Assembly: GCF_002865645.1 (NCBI RefSeq)
Contig: NW_020194515.1
Location: 682,001-746,000 of the forward strand
Direction of reading: 5' to 3'
Length of the DNA: 64,000 nucleotides
Source of the DNA: Hyaloscypha bicolor E
Lineage: Eukaryota > Ascomycota > Leotiomycetes > Helotiales > Hyaloscyphaceae
In this document: in pieces, positions 1 through 12,200 of the stretch
Position numbering within the stretch: the stretch's first letter is position 1
Layout of the letters: each line of letters begins with the position of its first letter
The notes under the pieces: generated by a model
Database searches by the model: none
What the model saw: the letters and a program-made list of their open reading frames with translations, nothing else
Told to the model about the DNA's origin: nothing
Program-made: the position numbers and the translations under genes

Positions 1-971
1 TATCTTCTCTCTTCACCGCCTGCTGTGCCATGTTTGGGGCCATTGCCATTTGTTGGTACGCGGCCATTGAGTTCATCTCTTCGGGCATCGCCATGGCTTG
101 GGGGATCATCTGTGGAGGCGGCATGGAATCAATCGCTCGCATAACTGGGGACGTCGATTGCGATTGTGATTGGGAGTATGAAGGCTGTTGTGCAGAGAAG
201 GAGGAAGAGTTGGCTTGTTGGGCCTTGGTGAGCTGCTCGAAGAGTGATTGGGATGAATCAAATTCGAACGACAATGCGGGTTCGTTGACGGCAACGGTGG
301 TGGCTTCTTGTCCCATCTTCTCCCTCTTCAAGTCCCTTTCGAGAGCGTCGAGGAAGAGTCTATCGTGCGGTACGCTGTACCAGTAAAAAACTTTTTGCTT
401 CTTTTGTGTTCTAATGCAGTTGTTCTTGTATAGGAAATCCAAGAATCCACTCTTTGGTTCTTCGAGGGACGCGTCGGTGCCAGACTTCAGGTTTCGCAGA
501 TCGGAGAAGATACCCTCCTCGAATTTCTTCGAGTTCTTCACGGGTCGGCCGAAGGCCTGGAATCGGAAGGAAAGGCATCGTACAATATCCGTGCCAGAGA
601 TGTGAAAAAGGTTGTTCCTGCAGACGAGTCAACACACGAAGCTTGGGGGGGGGAGAGCACGTCGACAACATACCATAATACGCAAGAAACGTATTCGCCA
701 GTGGGCAGAAGGAATCGTCGAATGTACTGGTCTGGTGTCCAGTCAACGGGAGCAGAGATTAAAAAATATTTCACTGCGGATGTTTATCAGCGATAAGATC
801 TCGTATGATCGACGGCGACCACGATCTTTACTTACAGTTGTCGACTTGTTGCAGCGCAACCTGGGCATCTTGGGGCAAACTTTGCTGAGCTTCGCTGCTC
901 AACATGAAGGTCTCTGGCTTCTGCGGAGGTGCCATCGTCGCATGATGCTGGGAATACATCATATGCGCCAT
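1..971 (-). CDS. ste12: Ste12-family homeodomain transcription factor, N-terminal part (3' end outside window)
   Basis: Ste12 (SteA) is the nuclear transcription factor at the end of the fungal pheromone/invasive-growth MAP kinase cascade. Three exons on the minus strand: 971-836, 773-674 and 617 to beyond position 1, joined by GTAAGT and GTATGT donors with CAG acceptors; the frame is kept across both introns. The joined product reads LKYFLISAPVDWTPDQYIRR, then a block ending DIVRCLSFRFQAFGRPVKN, then KFEEGIFSDLRNLK and YWYSVPHDRLFLDALERDL, which is the Ste12 DNA-binding domain (about residues 45-165). A Gln/Ser/Met-rich tail follows up to the window edge. The C2H2 zinc fingers found in filamentous ascomycete orthologues would lie outside. 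The start at 971 is directly preceded by an in-frame TGA; a second ATG at 962 and a third at 959 are also possible. Identification is firm; the exact start is not. Confidence 0.93.
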
Positions 972-3900
972 TCAAAGGAGTCGAAACAACGACCCAGAAC
1001 AGCGTCGGGATGTTGATAAGATGGTCAGCACGTCAAGATTGTATTGAAACGCCGCCAATGTTGTAAGGCTGAAGGACGGTATCAGCGTTGATGATGGTCG
1101 GGGTGTTCAGATCAGCGACGTCGATGAAGCAGTAGTGGCTTTGGAGGTCGATGAAAATGGACGGGTGAAGCGAGTGTCGTACTGTGTCGTAAGGATAGAC
1201 ACTTTTCTCGTGTCGAGGGGAGCCTGCTCCGATCTTTCAGAAATGCAGATGATGGAACGGTTGTTGTTCGAGGAGTTTCGAGGCCAGCAAGAACTCGACT
1301 CGGGTGAGAAAAACCGGCTCGACGGTGTTGATAATTTTAAAAATAAAAAAAGGAAGCACCCGAATTTGAAAGGCACGCCGCGATGGAAAAGCCGCCGTGC
1401 AATGCAACGCGCGTCCGAACAGGCTGATGGATCGTGGTGTATGTAGCCCGTGACTTTTTCGGTCGGGGAGTGGTGCTTCTGCTGGGCCAGGAAGATGAAG
1501 CTGAAGCTTCGAGGTACGGACCTGCGACAAGAAAGAGAGCGTGAATTCGAAGTGTGAGAAGCGTTTTGGAAAGCGGAACAGGGAGATTATGAGGAAAGGG
1601 TTCGATGAGGGCAGTCGCTGGGCCAGGGCCGAAGGAGCAGGGAAGGGCACTGGGGTCCAGGATGGGGCAGATTGTTCGCTGGGAGGGGGGGGGGGGAGTG
1701 GTCCGAGTAGGAGGCTGGGGCTAGGCCGCGTAGGGGGGGTATCGCCGGCAGAGGAGGGATGCCACCGATGCTTGGATGCTCAGGCGCGATGGACCGTGGA
1801 AGTGGATATTCGCAGGGAGCGCTGCGGGAACAGGAGGTGTTGACTCTCGAGGCAATGAAGACGGAGGAGGACGATGGGGGAGGAGGGAACTTGGCGGAAA
1901 GGGATGACTCGCAGGAGGACTGGAGACGTGCGCCAGTGCAGCTCTTCTGGGTGAGGATAAAAGGTGCTGGCTGGGCTTTCGTGGGGAGGGGATGGTGCCT
2001 GTCCGTCAGACTGTCTCCTCTGGCTGGCTGTTGGCTGTTGGGTGTTGGCTGCTGCAGCGCTTTGCTAGCTGTCTGGTTGTCTGGCTGTCTGGACTCTGGC
2101 TGTCTGGCTGGCAGGGTAAGACAGGGAGGCCGCGCGGGAGCAGAGGGGGAGAGGGGGAGAGGGAGAGAGCGCGCGAGCGAGCGAGCAGAAGAAGAGGACG
2201 GGGGTAGGGGGAGCGGACGAGGGGGGCAGGCAGGGCAGAAGAGCAGAGCCACCAGAGGGACCGTGGTGGAGCAGAGCAGAGCAGGCCGGGCAGCGCAGCG
2301 GTGCGCACGTTGTCGAAGGTCCTTGTTCTGGTCTGTCTTGTCCGCTCCGGTTGTGCGCGAACAATACTCTAGTAATCTGCGAACAAACGCTCCAATTCGG
2401 GCACAGCTCTTGACCTTCCCTGACGGCCTGGCTGGTTCGTCTGCGGAACGCTTCTCTTCTCGGTGGCCGCCGCGGAGGCACTTCCTTCTTCGCCCCTGTC
2501 CTGCGGCCTGGGGCTGGACTGCGACCCTCGTCTGGGTCCCCGCGAATCACCGTAGCCAGCTGGCTAGCGAGAAGCCGAAACACGCGCCCAAGTCGAAAGA
2601 AAGCCGGTTTAAAATATCTCAAACACACAGCCAAGAGTGGCCGGTCTTCAGGGGTAAGGCCCAAAGTCGACGTCAACGCAAGAAGTGGGTGAGAGCAGGC
2701 CCGTTGAGCCTGTGTAGCCGCGTTGCTTTTGGCGCGAGGAGGGGGGTGGGGGATACCGGTATCAATCGTGGTGAGGCGACTGGGTTGTCGGATCTGCTGA
2801 GAGAACACTGAGGGCAGATTCAAATTATCCACGTCCCGCTGGCGGTTGGATTCAAGGGGAGTGAGCTGAGGTTGCTGGTCGCTGGTCGCTGGCGGAGCAA
2901 GGAGATACGGTACGGTATGTAAGGGATGGATGCGGGAGCGGGGCGGGCACGGCGGCGGAGGGGGCGATTTGCGGTGGATGGGAAGGGCACGAACGAAGAG
3001 GTCACGAAGAACAACTGTTTTGTTCTGTGTCCTGTTGAATGGTGTCACTGTGTCGCCGTGTCGCACTCGCAGATATTAAAGTCTCAGTCCGTCCTGGGCT
3101 TAATTGAGGAGGCGGTGAGTGAGGGCAATTGATTGCATGATCCGATGCCGATCTGGTCCCTGGATGAGCTTATTATCACACTTCACTGCTTTCCTCTCTC
3201 CCCTGATATGAATTCGCCGTCATGGACCACGGACTATCGCTGCATCACCACAACACGGTTTTTTCTCTGTGCTGGCGTCGCTCCCGTTCCGTTTGTGTCT
3301 CTCACTCATATGACCTTTACGCGGGCCTGTGAGAGCTGGTTCTGTCAGCCCATCAATCTCGCGCTCCCGCAGCACCCACGGGCACAAATTGAACGCCTCT
3401 GGACTCTGGACGTAACTCGGGCTGCAAATTGAAATATCATATGATTTCGTAAGAAACTCCTTCCGTTGACTCGTGCAGGCCCGTGCCGGTGCCACTTTTT
3501 GCTGCTCACGGACTCGCTCACGGCTTGCTCACTTCGGACTTGGAGCCGTGCTCTACGGGGTGGAGCTCAACCGCAATGGGCGGACTTACTAACTGATGGA
3601 CGACAATCGTTAGACGGCAAATCCGCCAAATCCAGTCGAGGCCCTGAGCCGGCTCGTTATTGTACTTGCGGTTGCTAACAGCGTGCGTGATTTATGCCTT
3701 GCATCGTTGCTGAATCGGTGATATGTGCATAATGATAAGACCTTCTTCACAGGTAGCAGCTACTGATGGCAGAGAATCCCCAAGGCTCCTCCCCGTCGCT
3801 CATCAATCGATCAATGCCAGGAGAGCTTCTCGAACCCCCAACGGCGGGGCCGATCTGACCGTTAAGGGCGAGGATCATGCCCCCCCCCCCCCTCCGGCCC

Positions 3901-6900
3901 TCGGTTGACGACTTTGTGCTCTGCAGCTGTGGAGCGAGCTGATGTCGGGAATAATGCCCTCTCTCTCTCTCCTCGAGGTCGGCGTCCTGGGAAGAGGCCC
4001 AAAACCTAAAGGGAAGTGGTTGGACACGAGCTGCCAGAAGAGGATCGCTCTTCCGCGATGCGCGCAGTAGTTGTGGATGCGATGCCGTGATGCAGTGAAG
4101 GTGGCGCTGGTCGCTCCGTCGAGTCCAGTGGGAGGGATGCGGGCGACCTGAAACGAGCCTGAGGGAGAGCTCGGCTTGCTTCAAAATCGCAGGCCATGCA
4201 TCAAGACAACCGACCAACGATAGCAGCCACGACCTCGAATGGTTCTGATCCTCAGATCTCCAGAATCAGGGACTACGCGGCGGTGAAGTGTGTTCGCTCG
4301 TGCTCCCAGGAGCGCGGTAAACAAAGTTCATCACAATCCTCAATTCATGCAAAATCATGGGCCCTCCACGCTTCTCGGCATGATCTATGCGTTCTAATCC
4401 ATTACTCATGATTGGGGCAGATTCAAACCCGGCAGCAGAGACCCCAGGATGGAAACCCCCTTGAGTCCAGTTCTTTTTTCTTCGCCATCGATACACTTCA
4501 CAGACCTGAGAGACACAACCCCGCTTTCCGGCCTTAGCTGCTGCTCGATATGGTCTTTATTATCCTTTCCATGCTGACTTAGTCATGTCTGACTTCTCTG
4601 GTGGTGCCGATTCGTGGTCCTGAAGGATCCACGGCCACATTGGTAAAGATGCATGCTGCCAGACCAGGTTCTCCTTTGATGGCGCATGTTCCTCCTTCCC
4701 AGGTCAGCAGCACAACGAAGATCTGGAGCGGGCCATGCAAATCACCTCTTAACAGAAGGTAGAAACAATAATACGAGGCTGTGCTAAAATGCCCCCATCA
4801 TCGTTGGCATCACAGCGGACTTTGTCTGAACGCAGGAATACCCGTGAGGGCCAAGGCCGTCCCGTTGAGCGGATCACACATTCGGGGACACCCAGACGTC
4901 AAAAAACGTGATCGCTTGGGACCTCACGGCCTGTACCTGTTTGATCAGCAGTCTGAAACCGCATACAGTCCCTGTGCACACAGAAAAGGGGTCCCAAAGG
5001 CAAGGGTCGTGGGTGAAGCGTGGTGCTTGATCGTCCCGCCGCCCGCGTCGAGTTCGCCCTCCAAGGCTCCAATTGAGCCAGCAGCGGACATCACATCACG
5101 GGCATCAGCGATGTATCAGTCAGCACCCGACGGCAGGTGTGGCGGTGTGCTGTGACGGCGCTGGTAATAACGTTGCATCGCGTCAGGGACGCTCACGGTA
5201 CATGGAGAAGGGCTCCAGCTTGGGGAAGCTCTCTGTACCCAACCATCAGCAATGGGGCTAAATCCCAGCAGGGCAGCCGGATGCGAATGCAGTTCCGCGA
5301 GCAACATGCTGTGGCTATTCCTGTCCGCGGATAGATCTGAGATCTGGGGATGGGATCATTGTCGCTCATGGAGATACCAGCATCCGAGCGTGTCGCCGCA
5401 CAGGGTGGAATCCTTTGAGAGCTTATTCTCCATCACGCAGCTCAACTTGGGGATATATTTGGGGTGGCATGCAACGATTGGGCAGAGTGGCTTCTCAGGA
5501 TCTCGCCTCCAGGGCCAGTGGTAGGGATGGGACGCACCTCCAGCATGAAACAGGCCCTCCCCCAACGGCTTCTTTCCTTCTGATTGGCCACGGCGCCTGT
5601 CTCACCCCGGGCCCGACAAAGCCGCTGATCTGAACCGCCCAGATCTTGAACGGCGGGAGCAGCGAGAGGCAGATGCAGATGCATGGCATGAGAGATCCAA
5701 AATAACCACCCAACCAGGACATCAAACCTAAATCTTTGGCCCTCATCCAGACCGTCCTCTGACGTCCTCACCGACATAGAGTTGACCTCCGTCGAGGCCC
5801 GCAGGCGGCCGAGAATCGTGACCTCAGCACCAATCTGCAGCCTCTGGTACCGTGACTCCGAGTCATTGCCAACCGCCGCCTCTATTTCCATCCCCTCCTA
5901 GCGTTTAAGTAATCTCGTTTGTTTGCATCTCGTGTTTCGTTTCCTTTCCTTTCTTTGTTGATGCTATTCGCGTCCTCTCTCTCTCCTCTGTCCTGCGTAC
6001 CTGCGTACCTGATGCATTCAAGATCACCTACTCTGGCGCCGAGCATCAAAGACTCCCGTTCCAGATCACACAGACACCTCTTCTCTTTGTCGTTAGCCCA
6101 CCGCACAACACCTGAAACATGACAGTTGTGCCTCCACCTGCCGTCAAAGCACTCTTGCCCCTCCTCTCCTTACCAGCTTGCACGATTAGCTCCCGCTTCC
6201 GCACTCACCTCGGCGGCCATCACCCTTCCCAATTTCCCCAAATGCCAGAAACAGATTCCCTTTTCTGCCCGCCTCCGTTCCAAGCTTGAACATGAAGCTT
6301 AACCTCCTTCCCACGTTCACAAGAGAACATGTCTCGCAGATTCCGAAACATAGCTCTCTCTTTTTCCCTCCCCCCTTGTCGGCCCTTTCGGGTATCCACC
6401 TGCCTCTCTCTCAGGCGAGAGATGCACCTTGCCGACTCAAGTCTGATGTTCATCAAGGATTCTCCATTTTTTTTCTTCTTCTTCTTCTTCCTTTTCTCCG
6501 TTGTGTTGTCGAAGACTATGGACTTGTGGACGGGGAGCACGCTCCACCTGCCCACCTTGATGCTGATGAAACGAGCAGAATGCTCCGGGAGAAAGAGAAG
6601 AAGGGAGAAGAAGAGGGAGGCCCGATAGGTTAGATGGGTGAGAGGTTTTGTTGCAAGTAGCAATCGCAGATCTAATCGAGATCGGATGAGATATGGTTTT
6701 ATGTTTGATGTTTTAACTTTGATTGTTGAGTCATGTGATGAATGTTTCCATCTTTGGTGGGAGTGAGTCGATGAGAGTTTGTTGAAGAGTTGAAGAGTCT
6801 GGATCTTTTGATGAAATTTGGGTTGTGATTTTGGATTTTTTAGTTTTGGCGTTCGAAGTACTGTTACCTTTTTTGTCGTTTGTGGTTGAATTTGCCCTCA

Positions 6901-8460
6901 TCACGTGCCTCAAATAACACGCCCCTTTTCGAATGAATTGCACCGAGGTCTCCCTTCATAAACTTGACACATGCCCTCACATACAACTACTTAAGTCAGC
7001 TTCGTCACAGATAGCTCTCTTCAAGCAAAGACTTAATTTCACTTGTTGCGAACATCCCCCCTGTGTCGCCGGGAGCGGGGAAGGCATAGAGTTTTCTCCA
7101 CACCTGAGTCTCAATGCTATACCTGTGTAATTCGCCACTCAACAATTACTCTCCTGCTTTTCAAATCCTGCAGTCTCCACTCTTTGCTCCCACTCTTATC
7201 CTTGGTGTCAATGTTATTACTGCTGTCAAATATCCATCCCATCCTCCTTGCAAATCGCATTCCGTGAGCCTGATGCTCCAATCTTAGAACTCGGTCCGAG
7301 TAATTGTGCATGCCAGCATTGACGCGGTGTCAAGGACTAATTAATAACCAGAGGAGTGCGCCGAGAGACTCCGTGCGGTGCTCTTCGTCGTGATGTGCTC
7401 CGACGTTAGTTCTTGGAAAGCAATCAACCCATTGGAGCAATACGGGGACCAAAACTGACGCTTGAAGTGTTGGCTGTGGAGACCTTGCTTTCTCTCGCTC
7501 CCACGGGGAGTGAGCTTGCAATCATCATACACCCATAGAGAACAAATCCCCTCAGAAATGCGGCCATGAGTTCCTGCCGCTGCAATTACCCCCACTCTGG
7601 AACCACAGACCCAGTATCTAAATGCTCAAACTTCCACAGTATCTAGATTAAACATCTCAAACACATTGGTGCCGAAGAAGATCATCTCCGCACGCATTTC
7701 AAGGCATCGATATCTTTTTCGCGCCCTGACATTCCCTCCCCGGTTCGGGTTCTCATGATGCTCAAACTTGCAGAGTTATGTTCGGCAAATCAAGTCTCGG
7801 CATCGTTTTTCGTTTTCAATTTGACGAAGCTTGTTGTCAGGTATTGTGGCGTTGTCCTTAGCATTCATCCTGTCCCCTTTGCTTGGGAGCTTGCCTACAC
7901 AGCTTGAAGCTCTCTAGCGGGTCGAGGTGACCAAAACCTGCGCTTCCCTCCCATCAATATTCCTTGCTCTCGGCCAGCCTGTACTTCCTGTCGCCCCCTA
8001 TGCTACACACTGACCTCTAGCCATACTCACAACCTTGAAATTCAGTGACGACCACCAGCCCCGCTTCCGTCCCAGCAGCGCTGCGAACGTCGGGTGTGCC
8101 GATGACGGGGAAGTGGTTACGAGGCGGCATTTACACTTCAACGCCGAGCCGAGCTCCTTCTCTCGGCCTACCTGCGTGTAATCCACAACTAGAAACATCT
8201 CCGTTCCCTTCCAACAGATACTTTGCTTGTGCTTTCGTCGTACAATACCCGACTCCGTAACTTCGATCCTCGAATGCATAGGTTGCCTAGGAATCTGAGA
8301 CAGCTTTTCATATCCATAGTAGCTGCCTCCCTTCAAGTACAGTACCTGCAGCAAACCTGCAATCCCGGCTTGGTATTGGATGGGACAGCAATCCAGGATC
8401 TCTGGTTTGGTAGCGTGGGTCCATCGTGGTCGACGTTGAGAAGGTTTTTATATTAATAAG
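972..8460. other. Long gene-free region upstream of ste12, GC-rich with low-complexity tracts
   Basis: No ORF here has domain sense, and the longer ones overlap on opposite strands in biased sequence. It holds a G run near 1682-1695, a purine-rich stretch at about 2125-2240, a C run at 3881-3892, CT repeats near 3959-3975 and a T/TTC tract at 6462-6497. Pyrimidine-rich blocks at about 5920-6120 and 6340-6420 look like fungal promoter or 5' UTR sequence, but I could not attach them to a gene. The part next to 971 is presumably the ste12 promoter and leader. Confidence 0.5.
6462..6497 (+). repeat. T/TTC-rich simple repeat
   Basis: A run of T followed by repeated TTC/CTT triplets and further pyrimidines. 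It is low-complexity sequence with no evident gene attached. Confidence 0.7.
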
Positions 8461-8847
8461 AACTATCTTTGCCCTTATTTGCAAACTTTCATTTGCAAGC
8501 TATAGCTGCGCAGTGTATATTATAATGCCCTCTCTAATAACTAAATATATATAAATATCCGTTTATCTCTTACAATATATTAAATCATTCAATTTAGCTA
8601 TAATTGTCGGGCAATAATTAAATTATATTATATTAGAACAGAAACCTAATAATTAAAGTTGAAGAATTAATTGTTTAATTACGTGAACTTATAAAAGGAG
8701 CTATTAAGGGCTAGGATATTATATAAGACTTTAATATAAGATTTAATTAATGTTTTATGAATAGCTTTAATCTAGGTAAAGAAGAAAAAGAAAAGCTTAA
8801 AAGAGTTTATAAAGAGATCTAAGATTATAAGGAGAAGTAATTACGTG
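8461..8847. other. AT-rich decayed sequence, probable RIP-mutated repeat remnant
   Basis: Base composition drops abruptly to strongly AT-rich with many TA dinucleotides and stops in all frames. A plus-frame stretch near 8690 resembles one near 42925 (both read roughly RELxxxA followed by stops), which suggests decayed copies of one mobile-element family. This is inference from short similarity. The stretch directly adjoins an LTR-like sequence. Confidence 0.45.
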
Positions 8848-9051
8848 TGTAATGGCGGGATTAATGCAATGGTCGAAGGCTCAAAGTTCAATGAATTTCA
8901 TGTATTGAAAATACTAAGCTAGAGAGCAAAGGAGGGAGGAATGCCTCGATCTTTAGTAGTGCTTTGGCCAAGCCTTCTGGCTTAGTTCCGTTTTAGACCT
9001 GTTTCCGAATCCCTATTCCCGGCAAATCATGCCGTTATGCCAGCCGTCACA
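8848..9051. mobile_element. LTR-like sequence, possible solo or terminal LTR of a decayed retroelement
   Basis: A 204-base block that begins TGTAATGGCGGG and ends CCAGCCGTCACA. Its ends are imperfect inverted repeats (9 of 12 positions) of the TG...CA type seen in LTRs. It follows an AT-rich decayed stretch that could be the remains of an internal region. I see no matching 5-base target duplication (acgtg on the left, attgt on the right), so it may be one LTR of a broken element or a recombinant. Orientation is unresolved. Confidence 0.35.
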
Positions 9052-9095
9052 ATTGTAACCAAACATAATTAATTACCTTAATTTTTTTAGGGCGT

Positions 9096-9218
9096 ATTAC
9101 TCTCTCCTCCCCCTAATTAAATGTAACAGTGGGTCCACAGAGCACAGGCATTCTACCATACAAAACACCCCGGCCAAGAGGGCCCACTGTTACATTTAAT
9201 TACGCTGGGGAGAGTAAT
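9096..9218. mobile_element. Small inverted-repeat element (MITE-like)
   Basis: Two arms of about 40 bases in inverted orientation, 9096-9136 and 9180-9218, around a 43-base centre. The core of the left arm (9114-9133, TAATTAAATGTAACAGTGGG) has its perfect reverse complement at 9183-9202. The outer ends are ATTACTCTC and GAGAGTAAT. There is no coding capacity. The whole unit can fold into one hairpin. A target duplication is not clear. Confidence 0.6.
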
Positions 9219-12200
9219 CTCTTATTAGTAGGGTTGAGCATGTAGTTACCGACCACAGAGATTGATTGCACACTACGCGTTGTTGTGTTAAAGCTATCTT
9301 TTATATTGGGTTAGATTCTGTGAGAGGCCGTGTCCTCTTTGCTCAACGTTGCTTAATATTAGAGAGTCTTTATATATAAGCTGCTTTATACGTGAAAGAT
9401 AAACTTTCTTGTCACTTTTAACTTTGTTGTCATTGCTTGTGTTTTCATTTCACAATACCCGACTTTCTTAATTCCCACCACAAAACGAAAGGCGCTAAGG
9501 AGTTCTCTTCTATATAATAAGGGCGAGACACTTTTCCCACGTCCGCAGCAGCTCCTTTCCTTTAATAACCTAGAGGAATCGCTCGACCCTTCCCAGCTCG
9601 GTCCCTCTCAGTGCGAAGTCTGCATTGCGGGCCAGTCGCAGTCGAAGTCGAGAAGGTTATTATACCTCGACGAGAACCGTCCATGGGCTCACGTCTAGCA
9701 TTGACTTACTTTTAATATCCACATGCAGGCTTGCAGACTCATGTTCAATATCCAATGCCACTCAAACACATTGCAAATCCCACTGTCCCGTTTTGGAAAT
9801 TCCAATACCACGATTCCTTCCGGTCCTAAGTTCCCTACTTGTCTATATAGCTCCAAAACAACGACATAGATTATGGCAAGTCAAACTATTAGTAACATAG
9901 CAATATAAGAAGCCATATTTCAGTATTAGTAACGTCGCAGGTAACTATGCCTCTACCTCACATTCTCAATTCCTTTTAAGTTCTCCACATTTCTAATTCA
10001 GGGAGGGTGAATGTGTCTCGTGGCCTGAAATATTATCAAGCACTTCACCTTGCATTGCACAAACCATCGTGGGTCATTTGAAACGACCCTTGCTTCAATA
10101 TTCCTGAGGACTCGGTACATTCCAGTCTCTCCACTTGCATTGTCCTCGAACCTCGAAACAATTGAAGTGACTCGTGATCTCGAAGTTCCAGATGAGCTTG
10201 AGGCACTATAGAGTCTTTATATCTTGAATGTTCTATATATTGTAGGGCATTCTGAAATTCGATGGATTCATTGTTTGGAGAGAATTGAGGGGTGTCAAGA
10301 ATTCACTTTTGAATATTCCAAGCATCTCTGTACATTTGAGTTGCTCGTGACATCGATATTCCTCAGGGACTTGGGGTATTACAAATTCTTCACTTCACAA
10401 TGTTCTGTGAGATACAAGACACACTGATATTTCTTGGCTTCGATTTTTCAAGAAGGCTTGGGATTGCCAGGTTCAAACTTTCTAATACTGCAATATAGCT
10501 TGGCACATTCTGAGAGGTGCTGAGCCCATTGTTTCAGAGATGTTCTGGTAAATACCAAGTATTCAGGCTTTGCTTCTGCCAGTCTCGAAGTCTGGAAAGA
10601 ATTCTTCGCCTTAAAGACTGTGCTATTCCAGAACACTAGAGTGTCACCAGCAAAGCCGGGAAGGTTCTGGAACTGATTTGCGGCACTAGTAATGGCAAGA
10701 ATATCGGAGAGTAATGTCAACTAGCTACCCTTGCCCGTGCAGCCAAGTCAGAGGCGAATCAAATAATACCCCTCTCCCTTTCTATACATCAAGTGAGGTT
10801 GGCAAGGGAGTTGATAATGCTCACTACGATGCAATCACTGAAGTTGCTATCCAACAGAACAAAGACGAACCCCCCTGAAGGATCTCCCAGATCTGGCTAG
10901 GTATATGTTAGAGCTCTTGGACAACCGAAGTATCAATTTGGGAATAATGTGGAAGATGGCCGTTTTCTTAGGCGGAGTGTCGAATTAAGGATTGAGGGAA
11001 CTTTTGCAAGGTGAATAAAGAGCAGATTCCTCTGAATCAAAGGCATTCCTCCCCCCTTAAATCTGCAGCATCTAGGGTGCGGAGTGCAATATCATTATAT
11101 CACAATCCAGAGGCGGAAGGAGGGACTCAACAGGGTGTTTCTATGTCTGGCTTGCGCGCTTATTACAAGGAGAGGTCAAGCCTCTTTGACTTCTTTATTG
11201 CGTCAAGCATGCTTTGACACGTAGTGTAAACTCGCAGAAAATTCAGTTCTTACCTTTAAAAGCAAGGGGAATACAGTGCATGTGTCCCTAGGCACGCTGG
11301 ACAAGGGCTATGCTCCTACCCGCCGTCGAACCCTATATGTCTCCTCAGTCCTTTATCAAGCATTCCCAAAGACTTTGCATGGCCAATTCCATTCTTTCAT
11401 CCACAACAAGTCCTTCTTTAATATCCTAAAGTTCGTCTGAAGTTCGTCTGAACTTCAGCTTCGGCATAAAATATATCGTGACAGTCGAAGTAGTGTGTTT
11501 CTTCAGACAAAGTTAAATGATTCTACGTTTCAAGAGCCCCGGTAGAATTTAACGGCTTTCAAATAACATAGGTCATGACAGGCTAGCTAGGCGTTAAGGC
11601 ACCTCCCGAGGAAATTAGCAAAGGGCAACGACATCAGAGCTCAGCTCGAGAATTTCGTCTGCTTGGGCGAAGGTTATCGAACTTGCAGCTGCTTATATAG
11701 GTTTCTTTCTAGTTACCAAGACATTTGCAGTTCGCAGGCTTTGTTACGAAATCAAGGGGCAATGCTAGGCAGGGGCAATCTCTCCTTAAATCCTCGCAAA
11801 GCCATCATCCCACCCCAAACCTCTTTCACCCTCAGTTGCCTAAGATGCAATTCTTTACATCATCTATTTCATACTTTCAATGCCCATGTCGATTTCAACG
11901 CCTAGAAATAAAGTGGTCTTGATCTTCCAAAAGCCCACAGAAACTTGGCGAAGGCATTCCCTTAATGGTTCAGGACACACTCGAAGACTTCGCAGTTAAA
12001 GGTGGAGTGGCACTCTGCATTCCCTCTGGCTTGGGTTAGCATGCGAGAATTCTCTTTTTTCTAATAAAGATCAATTCCAAGTCTATTCTCAATGAGCTAG
12101 ATTTTGTCTGAACATTGGCATCGACAAGAGCGGCTTGACAAACAAAGTTTTTTGTCACTTATTTCGCTTGGAGAATTAAGAACACTAAGTGCAAAGCGCA

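Noticed and set aside
1759..3066. Two long overlapping open frames on opposite strands (about 350 and 333 codons)
   Set aside because: Sequence is low-complexity and GC-biased, the products are Arg/Ser/Pro-rich without domains, and neither has gene-like splice or start context.
5442..5891. 149-codon minus-strand frame with an ATG
   Set aside because: The first half looks mildly protein-like, but there is no domain, no clear promoter and no continuation; too weak to call.
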